7,771 nt of DNA, from NCBI GenBank assembly GCA_905207535.1, contig CAJLLX010000091.1, forward strand, positions 1-7,771, in the 5' to 3' direction. Of the stretch, positions 1 to 7,656 are shown in pieces (position 1 is the stretch's first letter; each line of letters opens with the position of its first letter). Position numbers and translations under genes: made by a program. The notes below the pieces were generated by a model. It saw only the letters and a list, made by a program, of their open reading frames with translations, was not told the origin of the DNA and made no database searches. The DNA is from an uncultured Muribaculaceae bacterium. Its GTDB lineage: Bacteria > Bacteroidota > Bacteroidia > Bacteroidales > Muribaculaceae.

Positions 1-21
1 AAGGCCGGATACTCCGGCCTT
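1..21 (-). terminator. Rho-independent terminator of the sus operon (cut by window edge)
   Basis: A perfect 9-bp GC-rich inverted repeat (AAGGCCGGA / TCCGGCCTT) with a 3-nt loop lies 34 nt past the stop codon of the last gene. On the minus strand the stem ends in TT at the window edge, so any longer U-tract is outside the window. Position, stem strength and tight loop fit an intrinsic terminator ending the four-gene transcript. It could also serve a convergent gene beyond the left edge, because on the plus strand the stem is followed only by TTT and then GGGG. Confidence 0.75.
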
Positions 22-55
22 TGGGGCGCCGCTATTGTTGATTTACCTCAGTCGA

Positions 56-1471
56 TCAATACACGGTGATGATAGGCCAGTTGTGTGTCAGGTCTACAGT
101 GACATGCGATCCTTCTGCAGTGAAGTCGCCGCCGTCGAGGTTCGGATTAGCCATGTCACCACCCAGGTTATAAGCCCAGTCGTCGTTGATACGGATCTTC
201 CATCCGCCGCTGACTGCGATATCGCCCGTCCATACGGTGTTGTCGGCATTGGGGGTGAGGTTGCGCTGAGTGTTCCAGTCGCCGGCACCGATCACGCCGA
301 GGCTCTCTACCTTGACAGCCTTGAAGGTGTTGGTCTCCAGATCTACCTGAATCCAGTACAGACCTTTGCCTCCGGGCAGATTGATGTCGCTGCCGGGCTG
401 AGTAAGGGTTCCCTCGCCTTCGCCGGCGCCCCAGGTCTTGTCATTGTCCCACGAGTTGCCGTCGGTGAACTTGAAGCCGCCGTCTACAGCTATCAGGCCG
501 TAGAAGAATCCTGCGCCGTCTTTCTCAGTATAATAGAGATACTGCGATGCGGGCTGGCTCCAGCCGTTGCTGCCGCCGGGGGTGCAGAGGTATTCCGGAC
601 GGTTGAAGGGCTCGATGGTGTAGTCCATGCTCTCCATGTTGAAGGTGAACTTGTACTTACCGGCCTCTACGATTTTACCGGCCATGCAGGGGTTGACGAG
701 CTTGCCGACGAGGTTCTCATCGCCATCCTCGGCAGGACCCCAGTAATATGCGCCGTCCCAGCTCTGCTGCTCGAAGGCGAGGTTGTTGGCCACCTTCCAG
801 TAGCAGTTGGCCGACACCTCCACAACGATGGAGAAGATGGGATCGTCGTATACGTCGGCATCGCTGTGCTTGAGCTGTACCATTTTGGAGAGATCCCATC
901 CGCAGAAGTCGCCGATGAGGTAGTAGGAAGGATAGATCACGAAGCCGGTGTCGATGCACTTCACATCAAACTTACCTTTGGCCACATAGTAGTCGGGCGA
1001 CTCGTAGCGGTACTCGGTGCCGTCGAGAGTCACGTAGACGGGGATACGGAAGTAGGTCTCGCGGGCTTTCTCAGGATTCTTGCCGAACATTGCCACCTGA
1101 GCTTCGTGCCAGCGGGTGGCGTCGATGAAGCCCTCGTTGGAGTCGATAAACTCGATGTCGAGAGTCTGCACGTTGCCTGAGAAGTCGGCGTTGGGCGACA
1201 GCTGGAAGTAATACTTCACATCGCTGCCGGAGGGGAGATTCTTGGTCTGGTCGAGTGTCAGAACGGGGATCAGGGGATCGTCGACATAATTCTGAAGGCT
1301 GATGACTTCGGTGGTGCTGAGGATGGCCGAGGGTGTAGTGGTGATGTCGCCTACGGCAAGCACCGGCTCCTGGGGGTTGCTCTGCATGGGCGGTTCGGCG
1401 GGCGCTTCATCGCATGCGGTGAAAGAGGCCAGCGCCAGGGCGCTCAGGAGCATTATGCTGAATTTTTTCAT
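56..1471 (-). CDS. susF: SusF-like surface starch-binding lipoprotein with three binding modules
   Basis: 471 residues. The N-terminus is a lipoprotein signal (MKK, hydrophobic stretch, ASFTAC) with the lipidated cysteine at residue 20. The acidic DEAPAE that follows is typical of Bacteroidota surface-exported lipoproteins. Residues about 35-170 look like the Ig-like SusE/SusF N-terminal domain. Three tandem carbohydrate-binding-like modules follow, at about 180-290 (GDFCGWD at 187), 293-390 (GGSNGWS at 299) and 392-471 (AGDWN at 396). Each has a second aromatic cluster: W225/W238, F335/W341/W347 and W424/W432. The three-module layout matches the known SusF architecture (Fa, Fb, Fc). The expected role is holding starch at the cell surface, without catalysis. 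It is the last gene of the operon, 38 nt after susE. The start is fixed by the signal peptide; the leader is A-rich without a Shine-Dalgarno. Substrate is inferred from family and neighbours. The susE/susF distinction rests on gene order and module count. Confidence 0.9.
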   Translation of the reverse strand: MKKFSIMLLSALALASFTACDEAPAEPPMQSNPQEPVLAVGDITTTPSAILSTTEVISLQNYVDDPLIPVLTLDQTKNLPSGSDVKYYFQLSPNADFSGNVQTLDIEFIDSNEGFIDATRWHEAQVAMFGKNPEKARETYFRIPVYVTLDGTEYRYESPDYYVAKGKFDVKCIDTGFVIYPSYYLIGDFCGWDLSKMVQLKHSDADVYDDPIFSIVVEVSANCYWKVANNLAFEQQSWDGAYYWGPAEDGDENLVGKLVNPCMAGKIVEAGKYKFTFNMESMDYTIEPFNRPEYLCTPGGSNGWSQPASQYLYYTEKDGAGFFYGLIAVDGGFKFTDGNSWDNDKTWGAGEGEGTLTQPGSDINLPGGKGLYWIQVDLETNTFKAVKVESLGVIGAGDWNTQRNLTPNADNTVWTGDIAVSGGWKIRINDDWAYNLGGDMANPNLDGGDFTAEGSHVTVDLTHNWPIITVY

Positions 1472-1509
1472 TTCTTTAAACTTGATTGTGTTTTAGAGAT
1501 AGTTGCTTT

Positions 1510-2523
1510 TCAGAGATAAGGCTCGAAATATTCTGCCAGCTCGGCTCCGAGCATGCCTTTGATGCCTTCGACATCCTTAATCTTGTCTGCAGGAACCATG
1601 GTCAGCTTGAAGTTCTTGCCGTTCTGCACCAGAATGCCGATACCCTGGAAGTTGTCGGACAGGAATAAGTTTCCTGAGCCGCTGTCGTTGGTCAGCGAGT
1701 AGGCCTCGTTGACAGGAATTGCCGCATCGCCACCGGGCGAGCCGCCGTTGAGGGCCACGCCGCCGCTGTAGGGGAAGTCGCTGTTCCACGATGCGGGAGA
1801 TACCTTGAAGGTTGTGCCGCCGTCGATATCGACAATCTTGGAGATGAAAGTGCCCTTGACCTTTGTGGTGTAGAACTCATATGCATCGTTGGCTGCCCAG
1901 CCGTTCATGCCGCCCATCAGGAAGACGCCAGCGGGTTTGTCCGGCGGTACGAGAGCCACATATTCGGCACGTACGTTTTTATACTCCACCACATTCGACA
2001 CATAGTCGGTGTTGGCTGCCGGCATGTCGGGAATACCGATCACCTGCGAGCGCAGACGGATGTACACCGGATAGTACTTGCCGCTGTTGTAGTTGGTCAC
2101 GTCGGAGAGCTGCAGCTCGTAGTCGGGATTGCCCGAGGATACGCGGATGCCGTTCTGGATATAGGAGCAGATTCCCTCGGCGATACCGTCGTTGAGAGGA
2201 TTGATCTGCGAGCAGTCTACAAAGCCGCTCTTAATCTCATACTTGTAGGAGAATTCCTTGTCGAGCGACACCTGCACGAAGTAGTTGACCGTAGTAGCGA
2301 AGCCGTATTCCGTGGGCTGGCTGCAGGTCATGTGCAGATTGTCCTGCTTGTTGGCCTCGGTGAGGTTGATATACATGTTCTGCAGCGACGGGGTGTTGAG
2401 GAAATTCAACGTAGGTGTCCCCTCGTGGGTGCGGAGCACAGGATTGTCGTCCTTGGTCTCGTCGCAGGCGGTGAACCCTACAGCGAGCGCGATCGAGGCG
2501 AACAGTATTGAAATCTTTTTCAT
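1510..2523 (-). CDS. susE: SusE-like surface starch-binding lipoprotein, short one-module form
   Basis: 337 residues. The signal peptide ends in VGFTAC with the lipidated cysteine at residue 20, followed by acidic DETKDD, which suggests export to the cell surface. Residues about 28-185 fit the SusE N-terminal Ig-like domain (NPVL, then beta-rich sequence with YFVQVSLDKEF at 81-91). One starch-binding-like module spans about 198-309, with GGMNGW at 204-209 and TFKVSPASW at 238-246. The last 28 residues (310-337) are charged and probably helical, not another module. B. thetaiotaomicron SusE is longer and carries two binding modules, so this is a reduced form. No frameshift is visible: the frame ends cleanly in TGA and susF starts 38 nt later. 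It should bind alpha-glucan and pass it to the SusCD complex. Family assignment is good; the ligand is inferred. Confidence 0.87.
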   Translation of the reverse strand: MKKISILFASIALAVGFTACDETKDDNPVLRTHEGTPTLNFLNTPSLQNMYINLTEANKQDNLHMTCSQPTEYGFATTVNYFVQVSLDKEFSYKYEIKSGFVDCSQINPLNDGIAEGICSYIQNGIRVSSGNPDYELQLSDVTNYNSGKYYPVYIRLRSQVIGIPDMPAANTDYVSNVVEYKNVRAEYVALVPPDKPAGVFLMGGMNGWAANDAYEFYTTKVKGTFISKIVDIDGGTTFKVSPASWNSDFPYSGGVALNGGSPGGDAAIPVNEAYSLTNDSGSGNLFLSDNFQGIGILVQNGKNFKLTMVPADKIKDVEGIKGMLGAELAEYFEPYL

Positions 2524-2578
2524 ATTCTTGTGTTCGGATTGTTTAAAATTGAGTGATACACGTTCTTAGCCCCGAAAA

Positions 2579-4165
2579 TCAATTGTAGCCGGGATTCTGC
2601 TTCATCTCGGGCTGAGCCGAAAGGATGTTGGTGGGTATAGGCATCAGGTTGTAGCGACGGTCAATGCGCTGGCCGTTGCGAGAGTTGCCCTTCCATGACC
2701 ACACATCCTGAGTGTTGCCTGTGTAGCGGCCGAAGCGGATGAGGTCGGAGCGGCGGGTCATCTCGTAGTAGAGCTCACGCGAGCGCTCGTCAAGCAGTGT
2801 CTGCTCGTCGAGGGTCTCGAAGCGGGCCACACCGGCGCGGTCGCGCAGATAGTTGACGCCCTCAAGGGCTTCTGTGAGGTTGCCCTGACCGTGGAGATAG
2901 CACTCGGCACGCATCAGGTACACGTCGGCCAGACGGATCATAGCCAGATCGGCCGAGCAGAAGGTGGCCGACTGCACATTTTCGGAGAAGCCGCCCATGC
3001 CGTCGGGGGTGAGGTTGGTCCATTTCAGAGCCTGATAGCCGGCGATGGAGAAGTCGAGGAAAGCCTGATTCTCGATGCCGTTGGTGCGGATCCACAGCTG
3101 AGTGCGGAGGTCGCCTCCCTCGAAGCGGTTCGAGAGGGACTCGCGGGCTGCCAGACAGCTCCACGATGCCTGGCTGCCGTACATTCCTTCGCTAAGGGCG
3201 CCTGCCAGATAGAAGGTGGTGCCGCCGTAGCTCTGCATCTTGTCCTCGTCGAAGGGCACGCCCCAGAGGATTTCGTTCTCGGCCTTGTTGCCGCCGCCGG
3301 GCATATACTGCTCGTTGTCGCGGCAGAAGAGATAGAGATAGTGCTGGGCGAGGCCCGAACCCTGGAAGCCGCCACCCTTATGACGGGCGATGATGTTGTT
3401 GCATCGTGTCAGACACTTGTCCCATGCGCTCACTGCGCCATCGGTGTAAACCTCGGCATTCAGATACAGACGGGCCAGAATAGCCTCGGCGCCATCCTTG
3501 CCGACGCGGCCGTAGATGGGGTCGTCCGACAGCAGATTATTGTCGACCAGGTCCTTGAGCTCACCCTCGATCCAGGCGTAAAGCTCGGCGCGGGGTTTCT
3601 GCACGGGCTTGGTCTCGCCGTTGGGAGCTGTGACGATGAATCCGGCATTGCCGAAGATGTCGCACACCCAGAAGTAGGTGAAGGCACGCAGAGCACGCAC
3701 TTCGTTGCGCATCAGCACCACATCGGCGTTGGTTGCGCCCTCGGTGTTGGCCAGGAAGTCGTTGCAGATCGAGATATGCTGATAGAGACGGCTGTAGGCG
3801 ATCTCTACCTGCTTGTTGGATGCAGAGAACGAGGTGGTGCACATGTCGCGCAGACCGTTGTCCTCCCAGATCCAGAATGCCTCGTCGGAGGGGAGACACT
3901 CCATCTCAAAGAGCAGACGGGTGTAGACCGAAGCACCTGCGTCGGGCACGGTGAGGTTCGACGAACCCGGATCGGAGTTGCCGCAAAGGCCCAGAATGGC
4001 GTAGCACTCCGCGAACGAACGGCTGACGAACTCGGGATTGTTCACGTCAGCGAAAATCTGCGAGGGGTCGTTGGGCTCGAGGTCGAGGTCGCCGACACAA
4101 GAGGTGATGGTAAGCCCAAGTGTCAACGCTGCACCGCCGAGCATCAGATATTTCTTGATATTCAT
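2579..4165 (-). CDS. susD: SusD/RagB-family starch-binding lipoprotein (SusC partner)
   Basis: 528 residues, usual for the family. The lipoprotein signal ends in TITSC with the cysteine at residue 23, followed by acidic VGDLDLEP. Helical TPR-like SusD signatures are clear: ALRAFTYFWVCDIFG at 158-172, RLADVYLMRAECYL at 411-424, then RSRELYYEMTRRSDLIRFGR and the closing PIP...QNPGYN. Compared from memory with B. thetaiotaomicron SusD, the segment LPSDEAFWIWEDN (91-103) matches LPTDECLWAWQEN, and SYGGTTF plus WSC (312-337) match NYGGSTY plus WSC. This would place W100, N103, Y313 and W335 on the starch-contact residues W98, N101, Y296 and W320. The protein forms the hinged lid over SusC and binds helical alpha-1,4-glucan or maltooligosaccharide. 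It starts 24 nt after the susC stop. The start is set by the signal peptide. Family is certain; the starch ligand is well supported but not proven. Confidence 0.95.
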   Translation of the reverse strand: MNIKKYLMLGGAALTLGLTITSCVGDLDLEPNDPSQIFADVNNPEFVSRSFAECYAILGLCGNSDPGSSNLTVPDAGASVYTRLLFEMECLPSDEAFWIWEDNGLRDMCTTSFSASNKQVEIAYSRLYQHISICNDFLANTEGATNADVVLMRNEVRALRAFTYFWVCDIFGNAGFIVTAPNGETKPVQKPRAELYAWIEGELKDLVDNNLLSDDPIYGRVGKDGAEAILARLYLNAEVYTDGAVSAWDKCLTRCNNIIARHKGGGFQGSGLAQHYLYLFCRDNEQYMPGGGNKAENEILWGVPFDEDKMQSYGGTTFYLAGALSEGMYGSQASWSCLAARESLSNRFEGGDLRTQLWIRTNGIENQAFLDFSIAGYQALKWTNLTPDGMGGFSENVQSATFCSADLAMIRLADVYLMRAECYLHGQGNLTEALEGVNYLRDRAGVARFETLDEQTLLDERSRELYYEMTRRSDLIRFGRYTGNTQDVWSWKGNSRNGQRIDRRYNLMPIPTNILSAQPEMKQNPGYN

Positions 4166-4189
4166 TGTATTTCAGTGATATTTAAGAGA

Positions 4190-7100
4190 TTAGAATGTGG
4201 CTACGAGACCGAGCGAGTAGGTGGTTGCCTTGGGATAGGGCGAAGATTCCACACCGCTGGAGAGCTCGGGGTCGATACCGTTGTACTTGGTGATTACGAA
4301 GGGATTCTGCACGGCGGCGAACAGACGCAGGCGCAGCTTGTCCTGAATGAGGTTGTCCCAGGTGTAGCCTAAGGTGATGTTGTCGCAGCGGAGGAATGAG
4401 GCGTTGCGCAGATAGTAGTCGGAGAGGCTCTGGTCGTTCTCGAAGTAGTTGTCGGCCTTGACAAGGTTGTGCAGACCGTAGGTGAACATGCGGGCGTACG
4501 ACGAGTTGGACGACTCTACGTTGTTGTACACGTAGTTGCCCAGCGATGCACGCAGGTTGAAGCCCAGATCCCAGCTCTTGTAGCGGAACTGCGATCCGAA
4601 GGTCATGGTCACCTTCGGGTCTTTCGAGTGACGGAACACGCGGTCGGCCTGGTCGATGGTGCCGTCGCCGTTCTGGTCGACATACACACCCTCCACGGGG
4701 TTGCCGGCCTCGTCGTATACCTGCTGATAGAGGTAGAAGCTGCTTGCGGGCTGACCCACGGCATTGACCATGGCGGTAAGGCCCTGCGAGCCGATCGAGG
4801 GACCGGTGGTGTAGACTGCGTCGGGCGAGTTGAGGCGCGTTACCTCATTGTGATTCCAGCCCACGTTGTAAGTCAGTGTCCAGTTGAAGTTGTCGGTAAC
4901 GATCGGGCGGGCCATGATGTTGAATTCGACACCATAGTTCTCGAGGTCGCCGATGTTCTTGTTGAGCATGTTCACTGACGACGAGCCGGCGGGCACGTTG
5001 ACGAACGAGAGAAGGTCGGTGGTCTTGCGGAAGTAATACTCGAGGCTACCGGTGATGCGGTTGTTGAGGAATCCGAAGTCGATACCTGCGTTGTAGGTCG
5101 TTGTGGTCTCCCACTTCAGGTCCGGGCTTACGCCGTTGGCGAAGATGGGGTTGTACCAGCCGTTGAGGCCGTTGGGGTAGAGCGATGTGCCCTGGCTCAT
5201 CTGATAGGTGGTGGTGTAGTTGTTGGTCGAGCCCACAGCCTGCTGACCGGTCTTACCCCAGCCGAGGCGCAGCTTCAGGTCCGACAGCCAGCCCGAGGCG
5301 CCCTGCATCCATGACTCCTCGTTGATCTTCCATGCCAGTGCCACGGCGGGGAAGATGCCCCAGCGGTTGTCTTTCGAGAAGCGCGAGGTGGCATCGCCGC
5401 GGAGGGTGAAGGTGAGCAGGTAGCGGTTCATGAAGCCGTAGTTGATACGACCGTAGAACGAGAGCAGCTGCAGATGCGACTTGGAGTAGTAGAGGCCGTC
5501 GGCGCTCAGCTCGCTGGGCACGAAGGGAGACCCGATGTTGGCGTCGGAGCCGGGCACTACGTCAATCACATACTGATTGTCGGCGTTCAAGTAAGGATAG
5601 TAATACTCGGGGGTGAAGGGCACGGAGCCGTTGTTGTGGCTCTCGCGGTAGAAGCGCTGCCAGGAGTAACCGGCCACTACATCAAGATTCGACTTGATGG
5701 CCTCGAACTCCTTGTTGTAGTTCAGATAGAACTCCAGAAGGGTGTTGGAGGTGAACTGATAGGTGTCGGTGCCGTAGCCGCCGCCAAACTGCTCGTGGCC
5801 GTCCTTCCAGGCGATACCCGAGTTAGCCTCCACGTTGTTGGTCTCGTTGGTTTTGGTCACGTCGTAGCCGAGGTTCAGGTTCAGGTGAAGCTCGGGGAGG
5901 AAGTGGAGAGCGTAGTCGAGCTGCAGGTTACCGTTGCTGCGGTAAACGTTGGCGTAGTTGTCGCGCTCCATGAGGTTCGACACAGGGTTGATGTCGGCAT
6001 TGTTCATGAACGAGATACCCTTCTGGTCGTGCTTCTCGTTGCTCTGGGTGTGCTGATAGTAGCCGTTCCAGAGATACTGCTGACCGGCGTTGCCGGTAGC
6101 GGCGAGCCATGAGCGCACGGGCTGAGTGGGGTTGTAGGAGATGGCGTTGTACACGGCGCCTTCGTTGCCGAAGTTGTTGCGGATGTAGTAGCCCTTCACA
6201 TTGGCGTTCACCTTCAGGTGATCGTTGAAGAATTTAGGAGTGAGGCTCAGTCCGGCGGTCACACGGTCCATCTTCGAGGTCTTGATGATACCGTTGGAGT
6301 TGGTGTAGCTCACATTTACATGGTAAGGTACCACACCCAGCGAGCCGCCTACGCTCAGGTTGTAGTCCGAGCTGACGGTGGTGCGGAGCACTTCGTCCTG
6401 CCAGTTGGTATCGGCGTTGCCCAGCAGGGCGCGGTTGGCCGAGCCTTCGGAGCTGCGGGCTATCACAGCCTGACGGAACTGGTCGGTGCTCATTGTCTCA
6501 TATTTCTTGCGCGGAGTGTCCACATAGAGGTTGGCGGAGAAGTTGACCTGCGGCTTGCCCGATTTGCCCTTCTTGGTGGTGATGATGATCACACCGTTGG
6601 ATGCACGCGAACCGTAGATGGCTGTGGCCGAGGCGTCTTTCAGCACGCTCATGCTCTCGATGTTCTCAGGCGAGATCATACCCAGAGCGTTGCCCATACC
6701 CTGCACGCCGTCGTTGCTCAGAGGCACACCGTCGATCACGATCAGAGGGTCGTTGGAGGCATTCAGCGAGGAGCCGCCGCGGATGCGGATGCTGGCGCCG
6801 CCTTCAGGACCGCCCGAAGGAGTTACTACCACGCCCGGGGTCTGGCCTACGAGCATGTCCTGCACCGAAGTGGCCATACCGGCCTCCACTTCGTCGGGTT
6901 TGATGACTGCTACCGAACCGGTGGCGTCGGATTTCTTCACGGTACCGTAACCGATGGCTACCACTTCATTGAGCATCACGGAGCTCTCGCGCATGGTCAC
7001 ATTGATTTCATGGCGGCCGTTCACAGCCACCTTCTGCACGTCGTAGCCTACATAGGAGAATACGAGAGTGCCCTGAGGAGCCACATTGATGGTGTAGTGG

Positions 7101-7291
7101 CCGTCAATGTCGGTGGCCGTACCCACACTTGTGCCTTCGGCAAGAATACTTGCACCGATAAGCGGCTCACCCGTGGGGTCGGTAACGGTGCCGCTCACAG
7201 TGATTGACTGCGCCGATGCGCCAATAGCGCACAGCAGTCCCACCAAAAGGAAAAATAATTTCCCGGCGATTCCTGTTTTTGAATGTTTCAT
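4190..7291 (-). CDS. susC: SusC/RagA-family TonB-dependent outer membrane oligosaccharide transporter
   Basis: 1033 residues, normal for SusC. A Sec signal peptide covers 1-28 (hydrophobic core FFLLVGLLCAIG, cleavage near ASAQ). A carboxypeptidase-regulatory-like beta domain follows at about 30-102. The SusC hallmark LNEVVAIGYG is at 107-116, the plug domain at about 115-240 with RIRGG at 169, IDGVPL at 186 and KDASATAIYGSRASNG at 218-233. The rest is a 22-strand-type barrel ending in phenylalanine, the usual outer membrane assembly signal. A Ca-loop-like DQNGDGTIDQAD lies at 872-883. There is no N-terminal STN domain, so it should not signal through an anti-sigma factor. It imports oligosaccharides held by SusD, powered by TonB-ExbBD. 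It is the first gene of the operon. The leader before ATG is AT-rich without a Shine-Dalgarno. Starch specificity is inferred from its neighbours. Confidence 0.96.
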   Translation of the reverse strand: MKHSKTGIAGKLFFLLVGLLCAIGASAQSITVSGTVTDPTGEPLIGASILAEGTSVGTATDIDGHYTINVAPQGTLVFSYVGYDVQKVAVNGRHEINVTMRESSVMLNEVVAIGYGTVKKSDATGSVAVIKPDEVEAGMATSVQDMLVGQTPGVVVTPSGGPEGGASIRIRGGSSLNASNDPLIVIDGVPLSNDGVQGMGNALGMISPENIESMSVLKDASATAIYGSRASNGVIIITTKKGKSGKPQVNFSANLYVDTPRKKYETMSTDQFRQAVIARSSEGSANRALLGNADTNWQDEVLRTTVSSDYNLSVGGSLGVVPYHVNVSYTNSNGIIKTSKMDRVTAGLSLTPKFFNDHLKVNANVKGYYIRNNFGNEGAVYNAISYNPTQPVRSWLAATGNAGQQYLWNGYYQHTQSNEKHDQKGISFMNNADINPVSNLMERDNYANVYRSNGNLQLDYALHFLPELHLNLNLGYDVTKTNETNNVEANSGIAWKDGHEQFGGGYGTDTYQFTSNTLLEFYLNYNKEFEAIKSNLDVVAGYSWQRFYRESHNNGSVPFTPEYYYPYLNADNQYVIDVVPGSDANIGSPFVPSELSADGLYYSKSHLQLLSFYGRINYGFMNRYLLTFTLRGDATSRFSKDNRWGIFPAVALAWKINEESWMQGASGWLSDLKLRLGWGKTGQQAVGSTNNYTTTYQMSQGTSLYPNGLNGWYNPIFANGVSPDLKWETTTTYNAGIDFGFLNNRITGSLEYYFRKTTDLLSFVNVPAGSSSVNMLNKNIGDLENYGVEFNIMARPIVTDNFNWTLTYNVGWNHNEVTRLNSPDAVYTTGPSIGSQGLTAMVNAVGQPASSFYLYQQVYDEAGNPVEGVYVDQNGDGTIDQADRVFRHSKDPKVTMTFGSQFRYKSWDLGFNLRASLGNYVYNNVESSNSSYARMFTYGLHNLVKADNYFENDQSLSDYYLRNASFLRCDNITLGYTWDNLIQDKLRLRLFAAVQNPFVITKYNGIDPELSSGVESSPYPKATTYSLGLVATF

Positions 7292-7309
7292 TTAAGATTT
7301 AAGTTGATA

Positions 7310-7414
7310 TTAATGATTTTCTCTGTTGCCCAGACTGTTCTCTGCGAGCTTTTTACTCCTGAAAGATATTATATATCTCGTTCCCTTGTCGTTAGCCTCC
7401 GGGGATGCGCGCAT
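7310..7414 (-). CDS. Doubtful 34-codon open frame ahead of susC
   Basis: An ATG at 7414 opens a frame starting MRASPEANDKGTRYIISFR and ending NRENH before TAA at 7310-7312, 18 nt upstream of the susC start. The same frame is open without a stop back to about 7535, some 75 codons, in the GC-rich block. It has no signal peptide, recognisable domain or clear ribosome site before its ATG. Plus-strand frames across the same DNA are open too, so the openness may reflect composition. It could be a leader peptide or simply part of a non-coding intergenic element. Confidence 0.12.
   Translation of the reverse strand: MRASPEANDKGTRYIISFRSKKLAENSLGNRENH
7361..7378 (-). promoter_or_regulatory. Dyad with near-consensus -7 box, possible proximal promoter
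   Basis: The arms AGATAT (7364-7369) and ATATCT (7373-7378) form a perfect 6-bp dyad with a 3-base spacer. On the minus strand it overlaps TATCTTTC (7368-7361), one mismatch from TAnnTTTG. A start from here would give a leader of about 60 nt. No -33 box is visible. It could equally be a regulator half-site pair or a chance AT-rich dyad. Confidence 0.25.
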
Positions 7415-7445
7415 GCCGCGGGCCTCGAAGGGGGCCGTGGCATGT

Positions 7446-7465
7446 GCGGTGCCCCGGGGCACCGC
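7446..7465. repeat. Perfect 20-bp GC-rich palindrome in the susC leader
   Basis: GCGGTGCCCC is followed directly by its exact reverse complement GGGGCACCGC. There is no spacer, so as RNA it would form a very stable hairpin only by opening the central pairs; as DNA it is a symmetric binding-site candidate. The next outer pair (T7445/C7466) does not match, so the palindrome stops at exactly 10 bp per arm. No T-run follows on either strand, which argues against a terminator. Confidence 0.7.
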
Positions 7466-7520
7466 CCTGCTCCTTGCGTCAGCGTGGGTGTCGGATGCGC
7501 CGCCACTATGCCTGACTGCT

Positions 7521-7538
7521 ATGAAGCTTTTGCTCCAT
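7521..7538 (-). repeat. Hairpin ATGGAGC-AAAA-GCTTCAT in the leader
   Basis: On the minus-strand RNA, 7-nt arms (AUGGAGC and GCUUCAU, with one G-U pair) close a 4-A loop. Flanking GCCT and AGGC could extend it into a larger interrupted stem. The pairing works with a wobble only in the minus-strand RNA, which fits a structured susC leader. It may be chance. Confidence 0.3.
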
Positions 7539-7656
7539 TAGAGGCCTGCGGATATGGTCTCTACCAGAGCTTAAATCATTAAATACCAATTACATGAGAT
7601 GCAGATGATGTAAGCATTTTCTCATTGGTTCACTGGCGTTTAAGGTAGTTTCTCGG

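Larger units (their letters stand above)
56..7291 (-). other. Sus-type operon susC-susD-susE-susF
   Basis: Four same-strand genes have short gaps (24, 55 and 38 nt) with no hairpin terminator between them, and a strong terminator follows the last one. Together they encode an outer membrane glucan capture and import apparatus: three surface lipoproteins and one TonB-dependent barrel. The order is that of B. thetaiotaomicron susCDEF. The enzymes that normally accompany it (susG surface amylase, susA, susB) and the regulator susR are not seen here and may lie outside the window or elsewhere in the genome. Confidence 0.88.

Noticed and set aside
35..1180. 381-codon plus-strand open frame opposite susF
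   Set aside because: It is antisense to the well-supported SusF lipoprotein, lacks any domain or start signal, and shows the low-complexity composition of a shadow frame.
2891..4372. 493-codon plus-strand open frame opposite susD and the end of susC
   Set aside because: It is fully antisense to clear SusD and SusC coding sequence, has no recognisable domain, and its valine/glycine/alanine/histidine-rich text is what mirrored GC-rich codons give.
6218..7207. 329-codon plus-strand open frame opposite the susC N-terminal half
   Set aside because: It mirrors the conserved SusC plug and barrel codons; no independent coding signal is seen.
7446..7465. Palindrome read as an attenuator or terminator for susC
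   Set aside because: No T-run follows on either strand and there is no alternative competing stem that I can see.
7283..7582. 99-codon (and, within it, 71-codon at 7326-7541) plus-strand frames in the susC upstream region
   Set aside because: The longer frame starts inside the susC start region, the frames overlap each other, and no domain is recognisable; several frames are open at once because of GC-rich composition.
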